A DNA stretch of 64,000 nucleotides from Cricetomys ansorgei (taxonomy: Eukaryota > Chordata > Mammalia > Rodentia > Nesomyidae): contig JAMJFZ010002894.1 in NCBI GenBank assembly GCA_026225945.1, forward strand, positions 1 through 64,000. The letters run 5' to 3'. Position numbers and translations under genes: made by a program. The notes below the pieces were generated by a model. It was not told the origin of the DNA. It was given only the letters and a program-made list of their open reading frames with translations, and did no database searches. Shown here in pieces: positions 11,616 through 24,119 of this stretch. Position 1 is the stretch's first letter. Every line of letters starts with the position of its first letter.

Positions 11616-14600
11616 TATTATAGCCTACTGGAGGGTCTGCAGGAATAGAGATGGTATCCACATTTCCACCACAATAGATACCTACTCATTAAGCTACAAA
11701 GTGAAGCAGCAGCAGCAGCCACAATAGAGATCAACCTCCACCCTCCCCACCCCTGCCCCTCATTCCTGGAGATCCCCCCATGTGTATGGAAATCTGGCTT
11801 TTGAAAGGCCCTTTATTCTTCTTGAAGCTAGGCAATGGAATCCCCTGTGAGAGATGCCTTCCCCATAGGAAGACACAGCCCCAAGTGCAAGCCAGACTGC
11901 ACAGCAGCCTTGTCCACTCAGCATTTCCAGCTGGCCATCTCTCCCTCAATTAAACTCCCCACCTCCTGCCCCTCTGTTCTCCCATGTTTCACAGATTAGT
12001 ACTTTTTATTCAACTGTAGTTGTTTTTCTTGGGGGGAGGTGTCTTTATTTCCTCTAGGAAGGCTCCATTTAAATCTCATGTTAAGTAAATCTGCGTGCCT
12101 TTCTCCAGTTAACTGATTCGCATCAACCTAATTCTCAGGACCAGATGGAGATGGGTTTTTCTCCTCTGTGACAGTGGGAAGATGCTATAGAGAACGTGTT
12201 CTGCCTCTCTGTAGTCTGCCAATCTACGGGCTCATTTTAGGGAGGAGTGGGGTTACCTACAATGCTTTGTGAAGATTCTTAACCCATGTTCACCACTGTC
12301 ACACTGTGATGCATTTTTTAGTCCTCTTCCATCTGGAGAATATTTGGTAAGAGGATTGTCACACTGTAGCGGTACAATAGTCTGAAACTGTCTCTAACAT
12401 TCTAAGAGACCGGAACTTTTGCTGGACCTCACAGCCAGAGTTAGTAATACACTTTGAGGTGACTTAAGATTGCTATCCCATTGTGCACTCAAGCTGCCCG
12501 ACCTGACTTGAAGGGAACGGTCTCACAGCCAACCTCATTTGCCTCAGTTGCTCATGTAGCTAACTCTCACAATCTAAGCAAAAATAGAAGTTGAAAGCAA
12601 CTTCTTAAAAATCTACGTAAAGGTTGAAAGCACCCATTTATGGTTCCTGGTTGATAAGCAGTGGTGTTTGTCATCTGGGTCAGTTGGAATCAGTTGTAGC
12701 CAGTGACTTAATCCGTTGCAAAACTCTGTTTAAGATTTCTGTAAAGTATCCCATTCCTTCCCCATGTGATGCTCTCTGTGCTGATCAATAGAGTGAATGT
12801 CTTTGTTAGATACAAATGCAGATATACACGCACAGCTCATATATCAAGACAGAGAAACAGACACACACACAGCCACACAGACTGATACAGAGACTCACAC
12901 AAACAGAAACAGGCAGAAAACATAGAAGGATAGATTCACAAGGCAGCCTTCAGGCCGGCACGGGTTAAACCTCATGGAACAGACAGAGGATGGGAGACAC
13001 AGGGAGCATGAAGTAGAGAATTCAAAACAGGAAGTGCTTTCCTTTCTTTCCCGAGTGTGACACCTATGCATTATTGGTATCTTGGAGTTACTCCCTAATG
13101 GGTGGAGTTCCTGATTCGTGCCAGCCTGAGAACACCTTGTGGAAATGAGCTGTATCAGTAGGCCACGGACCAATCTTGGCTACAGGGATAGATCAGGTTG
13201 TGAGACTAAGCAGCATGCTCACGCTGTACGACGGCATTCTTACAGAATGTTTTATACATTCTGAGCAGGGTTTTCTTCTAATCGAACCATTTCTAACCTA
13301 ACAGTACCTTAAATATTCCATTTCCCCTCCAAAAATTATTTTCACATTAGCACGGTTTTCATAACAAAACAGAGCTGAAAGAACAAAGGCAAGCGACCCT
13401 GACTGGTCTTTCATTTGTGTAACTTTTCAGCTTTCCTTTATTAACATCCCACCACAAGCAAGAGACATGGCATCAGTTCTACTGAGTGGTCTTGAAAAAC
13501 AAAACAAAAAACAAAACAAACCCTCCACTTCCTACAAAGGATGCTGTGCTGGCCAATTTCTCTTTGTCTCACCGTTGAAGCACTTGCCTAGCATATTTGA
13601 GCAGCAACAACAGAAACAACACTTAATATATTAAAGAGCGAAGAAAGAATAAAGAGGTCAATAATAAGGGTAAATACTGGAAATTCTGGTTTGAATTAAC
13701 TATGGCCACAAGTGCAAATATGGAATGGCAGAAAACACTTTTATGGAAAACATTTCTTTCCTTTCATCAGTCACAGAAACGTCTTGAGGAGATCCACGTT
13801 TCCTCTAAGGGTGTGTCCCTTTCAAGAAGAGCAACAGAAGAATTAAATATCTCTATAATTCATGCATCACAGACTTCTAGATTTGTCATTCTATCCATAA
13901 TTCCAGATTGGACAGTTAGGGGCTGGTGAGTTTTATAATGTAATAGGATAGTAATTTGGAAGGTTTACAAAAATTAACTGTGCCAAATATCTTGGCTGAT
14001 GGTAGTAATAATCTCTTTTTTCATTCCCATAAAAACATAACTGACTTCAAGTCTGTTGTTTCATAAAACACATTAGAATTTTCTAAATTTCTTCAAGTAC
14101 TGTATTCTATGATATTTGCCAACACTCTATGTAAAGTTTTGACCAGCAAGGCTCAAATTCTCCATCATTCTGTTTGTCTCTGGCCAAGACTGCCTCAGGG
14201 TGTTGTATTATGAGATGTTATAGAAGAGAGAGGTTTGGAGATGGCCCCAGGCTCCTAGCAATTGATTACTGAATCAAACACACCAATGCAGACTCTGCTG
14301 TGGAGAAACTGAGCATTTGAAGTTCCCAGCCAGGTGATGTTAAGCCAGCACAATAGCCTCTGGCAGAGAAGATGTACTTTAAAAGTTAGAAGAGAAAAGG
14401 AAAAGTGTAGGTTGTGGTGATTGGCTTCAAAGATGGATGGCGTCACCTGCCACAGAACTGGGGGCGAACCTTGATAGATATCTGCAAAGGAAAAACCTTC
14501 AGAAACAAGGTCACATAGAAGAGCTCAGGTGAGCAGACACCTTGATTGAAGCCCTGTGCGACCTGGCCACCCGGGCTGGGCTCCTGCGCCATAGACATAG

Positions 14601-15585
14601 GCAACGTAGTCACGATGTGTTGGCATGTGGCAAACTGTTGTTCTGGGATAGAAAACTAATATGAATTCTGGCTTTGCAGCAATGTAGACAGCCTTAATAA
14701 TTCTTTAAACAATTGATGTACCGGAACATCCAAAATTTCCCCGAACACCATCCTATTGGCTTTACATCTAGACAATTATGATTGAGAATGAACGGTAGAA
14801 CACATGATAATTTCTCCCCTCCAAAAGAGGTCCACTTATATGATTTGAAGTCATTTGAGATAGTTTTATCCCACAATGAATAAACTTCTCTGCCCACCCC
14901 GAATCTAGACAAGCTTTTCTCTTGACTCTGGAAGCAGAAGGAAGGAAGAGCTGACTGCAGGGGTGTCATTACTGTAGCAATATTTATACATACTTAATTT
15001 CTACTGGAAATATTTATTGTAAATATAATTTCTATACTCAGTGCAGGGAATACAATTGAATCTAATTAGTGAAGAACATTTGCATAGACAACCTGGCTGG
15101 ATTTTATGCAGCTATAAAAGATGACAAACTTGAAATTAATCATCAAATGTCTGACATCATAACAGGAATCTGTCAGGGCAGAAGCTATGAGTCACCTCAG
15201 TAACTAATCCCATGGTTTCTGGGTAAATCTCTTTCTGGATTATGATGAATACCAACATGTCTTTATATAGAAACTTCTACAGCAACCTAGACACTGTATT
15301 TAGTGCAGGCTGGGTGCCCCAGGAGAGAATATTTCTGTAGAGATTTCAAAACAATGATGGATGTAGATATAACCTACATCCAATTTCCCCTTTCATTTCT
15401 GAATCTTGTCCTTGAGTGACAGATACATGTCCTCGATCATACTTCAGCATTTCTGCTTCTTTAATAAGCCAAAGCAGCCACACCAGCCAAAGCTTCTATA
15501 ACTGCTGGTCTGGTTTATAACATCTACACAAGTGCTTTATTTTATCTCTTCAAGGATGATGGAGAAACAGGGCTGGCCAAGCTTA
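11616..15585. other. Long single-copy stretch, no gene seen
   Basis: About 4 kb without a clear SINE, LINE or LTR. It contains a CA-rich patch near 12825-12910, an A/C-rich patch near 13495-13525, and a possible ID-like scrap near 13570-13600 that is too short to call. Confidence 0.4.
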
Positions 15586-15662
15586 GTAGAAAACTGAAAG
15601 GGAAGAAGAGGAAGGGGAAGAGAGAAGGAAGGGGAAGGGCAGAGGGCAGAGAAGATGGGGTG
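15586..15662 (+). repeat. GA-rich low-complexity tract
   Basis: A purine-only style run of 'ggaag' and 'gagaag' units. No function inferred. Confidence 0.75.
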
Positions 15663-16076
15663 ATGATTTAGATGCCTGGTCTTGAGGTACTTCCTATTTT
15701 GGAATTTTCTCAAGTGTTAGTAAAATGAAAACTAAGTCTAGAAATTGGATGAAATTTATGAATTCTCCTAGCAATGGATAATAAAGTGGGTAAATGTCAT
15801 CACTGTGCATTTAAAAAGCATTAAACTAAGTGCTAAGTACAAACTGGCAAAGTAGAACAATCTTCCATTCTATTGAAAATAGAAACTAAAAGGTCAGTAA
15901 CCAGGACATTTAGTGGGCACATTGGTTAAGGGGACAGGAATATGGAGAGGTAAGAAATGAGACACACACATTTCTCTGACAAAGTAGAACCCTTTTAACA
16001 ATTCAGAATTAGAATACAATGTGTTTCTAACAGAAGACAATGGGAGAGCAAAACGAACAAGTAACGCGGGAAAAAT

Positions 16077-16390
16077 GTTACTTAACTTCCCGTCACTACA
16101 ATAAAATGCCAGACACAATCAAGTTCTAAAGATAAAAGTGTTACTTTGAAGAGTGAACATTGATGGCAGTATATACAGTGGAGCAGAGCTGTTCACCGGG
16201 TAGCTGGGAAGCAAAAGAACATGGGACCAGAGTTCCCCAATCCCCACCAAGGGCACAATCCAATGATGTAGGACGTCCCGATCAGTCCCATCGCTTACTC
16301 TTCACATCCTCTCAACAGACTCACATTAAATCCAAGCTTTAGCACATGGGCCTTCACAGGGTCAGTCAAGATTCAATCGGGCACACAATG
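16077..16390 (-). mobile_element. MaLR (MT-like) LTR
   Basis: On the plus strand the LTR is reversed: 'ttcccgtcactacaataaaa' corresponds to its 3' end, 'gttccccaatccccaccaag' to the middle, and 'tttagcacatgggccttcac' to the block near its 5' end. The same arrangement appears at 47029-47395. Boundaries are approximate. Confidence 0.62.
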
Positions 16391-17015
16391 TTTATGAAAG
16401 CGTGGGTTTTCATTCCCAGAGGGGCCACTCACTCTGCCTAATGTTAGTTTGGGGAATACTCATAGTGGCTGTCGCTTAAGAGTAATGGCTTTTCATGGCC
16501 TCTCATAGAGAGGATGAGATCACTCCCAACTTTAAAAGCACAAGAAACATCCCTACACCATACTACACAACAAACACACCCATGCAAGAAGCCACTGAGT
16601 TATCGACAGACATGCTTGCAGTAAATACAAAATCGCAGGCGGACCCTCAGAGAATTCTATCCCCACACACTTTCTAAGTGTTGATGAGTTTTGTTGGCCA
16701 GATTTTGGAACCAATGCCTGTCGCTGCCTCTGCTCGCCACCAAGAAAACAACACACAGCAATAGAAAGTAAGTACACACTTACAGGTTTGAGCAAATGTA
16801 CCTTATTCTAATGACCAACTCATGTTTATCCCCTCAATTAATATCAGGTGTTCTAACAGATGATTCTGTTTCAATACTGACTATCCAGAGGTAACCATGT
16901 TTATCCCATACTGACCTGACAGGCCTGTCAGCTGTTCCTCAGCTGTGTCATTCTCTCTTAAACACTGAAGAGATTCCTTTGTAATAGTCCCAATCCACTT
17001 AAAAAGTTTCATTAC
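16391..17015. other. Single-copy DNA, no gene seen
   Basis: No gene or repeat recognised. Confidence 0.4.
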
Positions 17016-17096
17016 CTCAGTAGTACCGCCCTTGCCTAGCATGTCTAAGACCTGGGTTTGATCTCTGGCACTGGGAATAACAACAAAATGGCTTCA
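17016..17096 (+). mobile_element. ID-like SINE fragment
   Basis: Contains the tRNA-Ala-like ID body: 'cccttgcctagcatgtctaa', then the B-box-like 'gggtttgatctctggca' and an A-rich tail 'aataacaacaaaa'. The A box is degraded to 'acctcagtagta'. Confidence 0.65.
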
Positions 17097-17527
17097 TATG
17101 CGCCCAAGGCAATGGGAAATGAAACTAGTAACCCCTTGGTACCCTGTAATTGCACTCCAATCCTGGTTCCTAATTCGCACATCTACCTAAATCTGAATTT
17201 CTGGGGAATAGAGATCTGATGGTAGTAAATCATATTAAAAAATACATTTTGGTATCATAGTCATCTTGTTTCCTCTTTCTTCTCCCACTTAGTTACTTGG
17301 TAAACTACTAATTACAACTGTCTGTGGTTGCCACATAAAACATTCTACTGCCTTTTGACTCCCTTTATAAAAGACTAGTCTAGTATTGTCCTTTTAAATT
17401 TAAGCTTTTAAAAAATACCACATTAAACAGTAACTAAGAATAGTAGTGACCTACAGGTGCCAAATTTACCTTGCAGTCCTAGAATTAGAAGATTCTACAA
17501 GAAAAAGAAGCTTCTACTGCCTGCATG

Positions 17528-17638
17528 TCGCCGCCTAACGTAGCAAGTTCAAGGCTGGCCTGAGCTATACAAGAGTACCTGGTTCAAAACAGAAACCAAA
17601 CCAAAACCCAAACAATCAAAGCCAAACAACTAAAACAG
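17528..17638 (+). mobile_element. B1 SINE, 3' half
   Basis: The sequence 'caagttcaaggctggcctga' followed by 'gctatacaagagtacctgg' and a long A/C-rich tail 'aaaccaaaccaaaaccc' marks the 3' half of a B1. The 5' half is missing. An ID element begins directly downstream, so one may have landed in the A-rich tail of the other. Confidence 0.7.
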
Positions 17639-17639
17639 G

Positions 17640-17720
17640 GTTGGGGACGTAGCTCAGTGATAGAATATGACCTTAGCTACACCAGGGTTCAATTCCTAGC
17701 ATGGAGGAAAGAAAATTAAA
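17640..17720 (+). mobile_element. ID-type SINE with recognisable A and B boxes
   Basis: Starts 'gggttggggacgtagctcag' (A-box region) and continues to 'accagggttcaattcct' (B box), then a short A-rich tail. This is the tRNA-Ala-derived ID/BC1-type structure. The middle differs from the standard 'cttgcctag' block, so it is an old copy. Confidence 0.75.
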
Positions 17721-19165
17721 GCAGCCATGTACTTAATTTAGAAGGAGATTGCTCTTCTTCGTATCCTATGTACATCTGAATAGATTCAGAAAACTAATAA
17801 AATGTACAAATGTGAACTATATCATTCACAGAGACTGTTAAAGCTCTTTATGTGACCACTTGCTACAAACGCACTGATTCTGGAGGAAATATAATCACTC
17901 AGATTTAAGATGAAGAATCAAAACACCAGGCTAAGCCATCAGAACCCATCCTTGACATTTCAAAGTAATGAAATTCAAATTTCGCCTTTTATACTTTTCT
18001 TATACCATATTGTCTAAGTGACTCGGAGTTTCTCACAGCATGACGAAGCATGGAGCATGCAGTTTGCCAGATCTTTTTTTGGTCAGAAGTGGTATCTATC
18101 CTGATGGGCCTGTCTATCAAACCATGCCCACTCATTCATGCAGTATAATAATCGAAGCAGATATATTTGAGGTTTCTTTTCTCCATTCCTTTGACAGTTG
18201 TATAAATCTTAGAATATATATGGAACAAAAGAAGATAAGAACCGGTCCAGACTGACTTGTGGCATCTGCTGGCTCAATCCTGAGCCACCTAGTGGAGGGC
18301 ATGAAAGCAATTTTGCCTGCCAAGTGTCAGCAGTTATAGGAGGGTGATTAATTGTCAAGGCACTGTCAGTAAGAAGAGGCTGCAGAGACAGCATTTGCCA
18401 CTGTTTATAATGAACAATTTATTAGCCTAAGGTCGATCCTAACTGGGGGTGGATGATGGCCTTCCTTCTCATGCTCCTGTTCAGCGGAGCCGCCTCTACT
18501 GGTTGGCATGCAAAACAGGTTCAAAGCGTATAGAATGGCACATCATCTTCTCCAGAGAAATGGCAAAAGGTAAGCATAGAACTCTAAAGTGTTAAGTATT
18601 TACTGCATTAATCCATGAACCTAAGAGGGAAGGGGGGGAAAGGAAACCACTTGTTTTTCTTTGAAAGATGTGAGATCATTCCTCACACAGCAGGGAGCTC
18701 CCAGAACATTTCCCAAAGGACTCTCAGTGACTCTGATGCAAGACTAAAGTTCCAACATGGCATTTTCTTTCCTATCACACTATGGAGAGAGCTCGTTCTT
18801 TTGTCATCTGCTGTCTTCAGACAGGCTTTTCAGAACTTGTTCTAATGTATCCTTTGGTTGGCTAAGTCTACAGACTTCATTTTTTATTTCTTCAAATAAA
18901 CTTCATTTCTTAAGTCCACCTGGCAGAGTTAAGTTTTTTGGATGTCAAACAACTAGTAACCATTGCTATTCTAGTTTATGTTTCCCATTTACCTTATATC
19001 TGTAATGACTTTTTTTTAAGTCTTGTGTTTAACATCACAAAATTAACATAAAACTTAAATGTGAGATTTTCCATTTTGATGCAGATTCCGTGTTACAAAG
19101 TAATTTCAGAATGTCTTGCTTCAAGCAAGGACACTATATACATGTAAGAAGTCACGTTATAGTTT
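17721..19165. other. Single-copy DNA, no gene seen
   Basis: No gene or repeat recognised over about 1.4 kb. Confidence 0.4.
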
Positions 19166-19168
19166 TGT

Positions 19169-19270
19169 ATCTTCTTCTTCTTCCTCCTCCTCCTCCTCCT
19201 CCTCCTTCTTCTTCTCCTTCTCCTTCTTCTTCTCCTTCTCTTTCTCCTTCTCCTTCTTCTCTCTCTCTCT
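19169..19270 (+). repeat. (CTT)n/(CCT)n polypyrimidine microsatellite
   Basis: About 100 bases of pure pyrimidine in triplet phase, moving from CTT to CCT, back to CTT/CTC and ending in (CT)n. On the minus strand this yields Arg/Lys/Glu-only frames that are not genes. The homopurine strand and mirror symmetry make triplex (H-DNA) formation possible. Confidence 0.95.
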
Positions 19271-19274
19271 GTAT

Positions 19275-19443
19275 GCATGCATTTTAAGATATGATCTCTC
19301 TGCTTCCTGATCTGGCCACCAGCTGCCATGTCTCTCCAACATGATGAATTCTCTCTCTGAAACTGTTAGCAAAAGTAAACTCTTTTATAAGTCACTTTCG
19401 GTCATGGTGTTTTATCACAGCGATACAAAGCAAACTAGAACAC
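19275..19443 (+). mobile_element. MaLR (MT/ORR1-like) LTR, 3' portion
   Basis: Blocks in the usual order: 'caccagctgccatgtctctc', 'aaagtaaactcttttataag', and the terminal 'ggtcatggtgttttatcaca' followed by a degraded end. The 5' part is absent; the polypyrimidine tract lies directly upstream. Confidence 0.68.
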
Positions 19444-20125
19444 ACAGCAAGTATATACTGATGGAGGTATCTCCCAAGTCCATCTTTTCATAATTATTTA
19501 GTTTTCCCAACCACAGAATAGTCTACTTTGATAACTATGGAGATTGTGTCCAAAAGGAGCTGTGGATGTCACCTTGTTAGTTCTACATGGCTGTCAGTTG
19601 GTTTTGTCAGGCACTTTTATAGAATAGAGCATTTCTGCCTCGTGGTTCTTACTTGCTCTCTGAGCCTTTGGGTCTGTATAAAAGTTGTTTGGATTTGTTC
19701 TGAGTAGTAATATCATGAACTTGTCAAGACTCATAAGCGATGCTGTATTGATAAGGAAAAAAAAAACAAACCCTAAAATCTCTAACAATATGGGTTCTTT
19801 TAAATTTAGTTTTTCTCTTTGAAAGTTTTAATCAAAAATCTCTCAAGAAGAGTAAGTCGTTGATCCATATTTTAAAAGTTCATATTTCTTTAAAGCTAAA
19901 AAGCATACCTAATCACATACCTAATCACAGTTCATGTGGAGCTCCAGAAAGAGCTGTAGACATACAATGAGTATAAATCTTGACTACACATTGGTGAGCA
20001 CACAGGGCCAAAGAGATGCAATCACTTCTTCAAGAGGAGTGAAAAGCATTAGAATTAATTTAATGAACTGAAAGTTCTCTGCAATCCCACTCTCTCCCAC
20101 TTACCCAGGTAGTACACAGAAAGGA
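19444..20125. other. Single-copy DNA, no gene seen
   Basis: No gene recognised. A run of ten A's lies at 19757-19766. Confidence 0.4.
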
Positions 20126-20656
20126 TAAGAACAGCCAATTTCATCCATTCAACGTCTGATAGAGGCTAACATCCAAAATATATAAAGAGTTCAAGGAACT
20201 AGACATCAGAAAACCCAAATAACCCAAATAAAAATGGGGTACAAATCTAAACAGAGAATTCTCAAAAGAGGAATCTCAAATGGCTGAGAAACACTTAACG
20301 AGATGTTCAACATCCTTAGCCATCAGGGAACTGCAAATCAAAGCTACTTTGAGATTCCATCTTACACCTGTCAGAATGGCTAAGATCAATAACACAAGTC
20401 ACAGATCATGCTGGTGAGGATGTGGAGCAAGGGGAACACTCTTCAATGGCTAGTGGGAATGCAAATTTGTACAGCCATTATGGAAATCGATATGGCAATT
20501 CCTCAAAAAGATGGGAATTGATCTACCTCAAGACACAGCTATACCACTTGTGGGCTCAGACCCAAATACACTCCATCCTACCATAAGGACAGTTGCTTAA
20601 CTATGTTCCTAGTGGCCTCCTTCACAACAGCAGAAACATATAATCCAATAGCCAAC
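20126..20656 (+). mobile_element. L1 ORF2 C-terminal fragment (degenerate)
   Basis: A decayed piece of the 3' end of L1 ORF2, the reverse transcriptase/endonuclease protein of LINE-1. Landmarks are 'aacatccttagccatcaggg', 'agattccatcttacacctgt', 'cagaatggctaagatcaata' and 'gtggagcaaggggaacactc'. The usual reading frame is interrupted by stops (for example within 'tggtgaggatgtgg' and later), so it is dead. Both ends are truncated, with no 3'UTR or poly(A). The divergence suggests an old rodent L1. Confidence 0.92.
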
Positions 20657-21184
20657 TCGGTGTTTAATTTTATTTAAAGGGCATTGGGAATATAACTCTA
20701 CTGTGTGCTCTGAGGGAGAGCTGGTAATATTTATTTGGTGAATGGCACCGAGGTGGCCACAGAGTGCTAGGGTATGGTATGCTATATGATATGCTAGGGT
20801 GACACATGCTACTCAAGTGTCCTTAGTGCCAGCAGGCTTGCTGTTATATGGCTCATCATAAACATACAAGAATTACATTGTTATACAAAAGCTGACATGT
20901 GTCGTTGTACATCGTCCATCACCCCTAATGCCAGGGGCTGACTCGGTGTTAATCAAAATTGATGACAAGGAAGAGGGAAAATGAAGGTTTACTGTTTTCA
21001 TCTTAAAGGCAGATCTATATTCATGTACTATGTTAACTTACATCTGCCACGAAGCAGATGCTGAAGACAGGATTAGATGTGAAAGATATTAATGGGAAGG
21101 GTGCAGGAGATGTATACAATATATACATCAGCCTGTAGGAGAAGTTGAAAGGAGAAGTCTCCAGCTGCAATGTAGGCTGGGAAT
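20657..21184. other. Single-copy DNA, no gene seen
   Basis: No gene. A loose short repeat 'gctagggtatg' / 'tgctagggtgac' lies around 20767-20803. Confidence 0.4.
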
Positions 21185-21292
21185 TCTGACGAAATGTCTG
21201 CATGCTACAGTCTTCTGAAGATGGTCCTTCAATTTAAGAAATCTGATGACAGGTCTGCATGCCACAGTCTTCTGAAGATGGTCCTTCAATTT
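21185..21292 (+). repeat. 57-bp tandem duplication
   Basis: Two adjacent copies share 'acagtcttctgaagatggtc' and the flanking 'gtctgcatgc' with few differences. The first copy spans 21185-21241 and the second starts at 21242. This is a local segmental duplication; no coding role seen. Confidence 0.92.
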
Positions 21293-21484
21293 CCTGGATG
21301 AGCTTGTCTTTGTACTCCTGATGTGCTTAGTCACTGGTTGAAAACATCACATGGTGAACGTATCACTTGACATACATAGGGGGGAGATCCAGATTGACCA
21401 ACAGATGGCCTCAGACAGCTACTCTCCTGCCAACCAAAAAGCTAAGTGATATATTGCTGCCATGGGTTTTTAGAACTCACCAGT

Positions 21485-21692
21485 TCATTCATATGTATTT
21501 ATATTAATATTTATTTATTTATATATATATTTATATTTATATATTCATATATATACATATGAATATGCATATATATTCATATATGTATAAATATGAACAC
21601 ACACATATGAAGACATATATACACATAAACATATATACATATATATATATAAATATATGTGTGTGTGTGTGTGTGTGTGTATGTGTGTGTGT
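21485..21692. repeat. AT-rich (TA)n / (TG)n compound block
   Basis: About 200 bases of nearly pure A/T with many self-complementary 'catatatatg'-type segments, ending in (GT)n near 21658-21692. It is liable to cruciform or Z-DNA structure. Open frames in both directions are artefacts. Confidence 0.92.
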
Positions 21693-22639
21693 ACATTTCC
21701 TTGGAAACATGAAGCATAAATCAACTAAAAAACAAATAGGCAATGAATTTATAGAATATAAATAACTGTATGCAAACAGAAGTCCCTAGGTAGTAGACAC
21801 AGACTATCAGCAGAATTCCATAGGGAAGGAGTTAAATGGCTGGGTGTGGGTAGGGGAGCAGCCAGGCATGGATTGTACATCAATGTCACCAAAACAGTGT
21901 ACCATCTACTCTCCTGCCAGTAGACAACGCTAGCATTTGCCAGTCTGTGAGGGGTTGTCTTTTGCCTTTGCTGTTCAGGAAGAATTCTATGTATCAAGAG
22001 GGAAGAATGGGAAGACTTTTATCTGATTGGTTAAGACTATATTGTACAGTAAGGAGGAGAGGATTTTAAAAATTCATTTTCAATTCTAGTTCTTCTCTAC
22101 ATAGTTTCACCCACCTGGGATATCTTCAAGGATATAAAACTTAACCAGTCTCTCAGTCTGTGAGCATTTTGACATTTTGTCGCTCTAGATGTTTTCTGCT
22201 ATCACACAACCTATCACATAGGCCCTGCCTCATGTTTTTCTCATAATTGATCTTTATTTTAATTAAATTACCATCACACTGTATCTGCATATATACATTC
22301 TTTCTACAGCAGCATACTTATCTCCATGTTGTTCTTGTATGTTTATTCTCTGACACACTGTGTATATGGAAACCCTTCTTTTTTGATCGAATCAATGCTC
22401 TCTTAATAGAATGCATGCTGTAAGATGACAGGATTAGTTGTTTGCTCCTGCAGGCTTAAAAAGTTCCTCCATCTGTAGATGCTCAATAAATATCGAACGT
22501 GACAATGCTATTTTTGTATCTGGGCAGACATCTTAAATTTTATATTGTGGTATATACTTATGTGCGTGTTTGTTTGTCTATATGACCTGTCTGACATATA
22601 ACATACAAATGCTATCCATTTGCGAGTTTACGTACATAT
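21693..22639. other. Single-copy DNA, no gene seen
   Basis: No gene. The block 'gatgctcaataaatatcg' near 22479-22496 resembles the end of a MIR/LINE2-type repeat but is too short to call. Confidence 0.4.
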
Positions 22640-22838
22640 ATTCACACATTTGTTTAATTTTTGTGTATGTGTAAGGTGGGGCACATACGCAAGTAAGTGC
22701 AGGTGCCAATGGCGGTCAGAGGCACCAGACATCTCTGGAGCTGGAGTTATAGGTGTTTGTGAGCCAACCATGATGGTCCTCCACAAGAAAAGCGCCACAC
22801 TCTTTACTGCTGAGCCATCTCTACAGACTCTGTTCATG
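22640..22838 (-). mobile_element. B3 (B2-superfamily) SINE
   Basis: On the plus strand the element is reversed: 'agaggcaccagacatctctg', 'gagctggagttataggtg', 'gtgagccaaccatgatgg', and finally 'tactgctgagccatctctac', which is the complement of the tRNA-like head. Divergence is moderate. A GT-rich patch lies on its tail side. Confidence 0.8.
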
Positions 22839-23796
22839 TTTTTAGATCACGGCTTTAGGCTTCTGATTTTTCAGATTTAAAATCGTAACATTATTAGGAG
22901 ACGATTCAGATGTTTGATTTAGAGATACTGATAAGTAATGCTCCATTTTGTATTTTAACGAGTATGACGGTAGTCTTTACAGTTAAAATTACCATATGAG
23001 AATCTTCTAGTGACTAAATGTAACAGTATGGTGAATAAAAAAGAATTACTATTTCACGCGGTCACAGAGCCTGTAGGGGAGAAGCAAGGCTCGTTGGTCC
23101 TTGCTGTACAGCGCCATCTGCTGCGCATATATAAAACAGCAATGAGCACATCGAACATCTAGAGAGCTGACAAGAACCCTAGAAGCAGTATTTACAACCG
23201 TGCATGTAGGAAAGCAACGGTGAGGGAAAGCGAGTTCCTTGCCAGCTTGTCAAATGACCTGTTCTTAGCAGATCTGGACACAGAAGAGCTGTGTGGGGAA
23301 AGAATGTGAGTTCGGGACTCAGGTTGAGTTTTGCATTTTCATGCATGTCCTCCACACGATGCCCTTCGAGAGTTGGTGATATTTGCCTTGTGTGATTGCT
23401 GTGAGACTATACCACCTGGCAAACAGAACACCTGATTGTGCTTAGGAAATAGAATGTTAGCCCTTCACAGTAAAAGCATTTTACCTAGAAATTATCAGTG
23501 ACATGTGATGTGTAAAGCGCTTGGTTCGCACTAATTACTTAACACACACACACAAATTACATGAAAGATCATTAAAGAGGGAAACTGAGGCATCTGACAT
23601 GTCTATCCCAGTCACAGTGAAAACTGTGCACTGTGGACAGGTGAATATGTCTTGTAAAGTGTGAGTAGTACTGACCAATTTATATCTTTATTTGCTTCTT
23701 GAGTGCTCCTACTTGGTGACCATGCCAGTGCATTTCATGCAAGTTGTAATTTGTAGGTCTAATATTTCAGAATATCCACATTTGTTGCTTTTGATT
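22839..23796. other. Single-copy DNA, no gene seen
   Basis: No gene. 'gggaaactgaggcatctgac' at 23580-23599 resembles a reversed MIR fragment, but the surrounding match is weak. Confidence 0.35.
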
Positions 23797-23808
23797 CAAG
23801 CTCAGTTT

Positions 23809-23970
<162 letters not shown>

Positions 23971-24107
23971 GGTTTCCCCAGACAGGGTTTCTCTTTTATA
24001 ACTCTGGCTGTCCTGGAACTCTCTCTGCAGACCAGGCTGGCCTCGAACTCACAGAGATCCACCTGCCTCTGCCTCCTGAGTGCTGGGATTAAAGGCACTG
24101 CCTGGCA
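23971..24107 (-). mobile_element. Full-length B1 SINE with target-site duplication
   Basis: Reversed B1 from 'gacagggtttctcttttata' through 'ggctggcctcgaactcacag', 'ctcctgagtgctgggattaa' to 'ggcactgcctggc'. The 12-bp sequence 'caagctcagttt' stands directly after it (24108-24119) and again before its microsatellite tail (23797-23808), proving retroposition by target-primed reverse transcription. Among the better preserved B1 copies here. Confidence 0.96.
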
Positions 24108-24119
24108 CAAGCTCAGTTT

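Noticed and set aside
17016..17720. tRNA gene candidates from A- and B-box words
   Set aside because: The boxes belong to ID SINEs; no cloverleaf with intact acceptor stem can be drawn.
19093..19372. Arg- and Glu/Lys-rich minus-strand frames resembling nuclear proteins
   Set aside because: They are translations of the homopurine strand of the CTT/CCT microsatellite.
8461..20952. Shared 12-mer 'tgactcggtgtt' at about 8461 and 20940
   Set aside because: Flanks differ; expected by chance at this scale.
23540..23640. Possible reversed MIR
   Set aside because: Only one short phrase matches; insufficient for a call.
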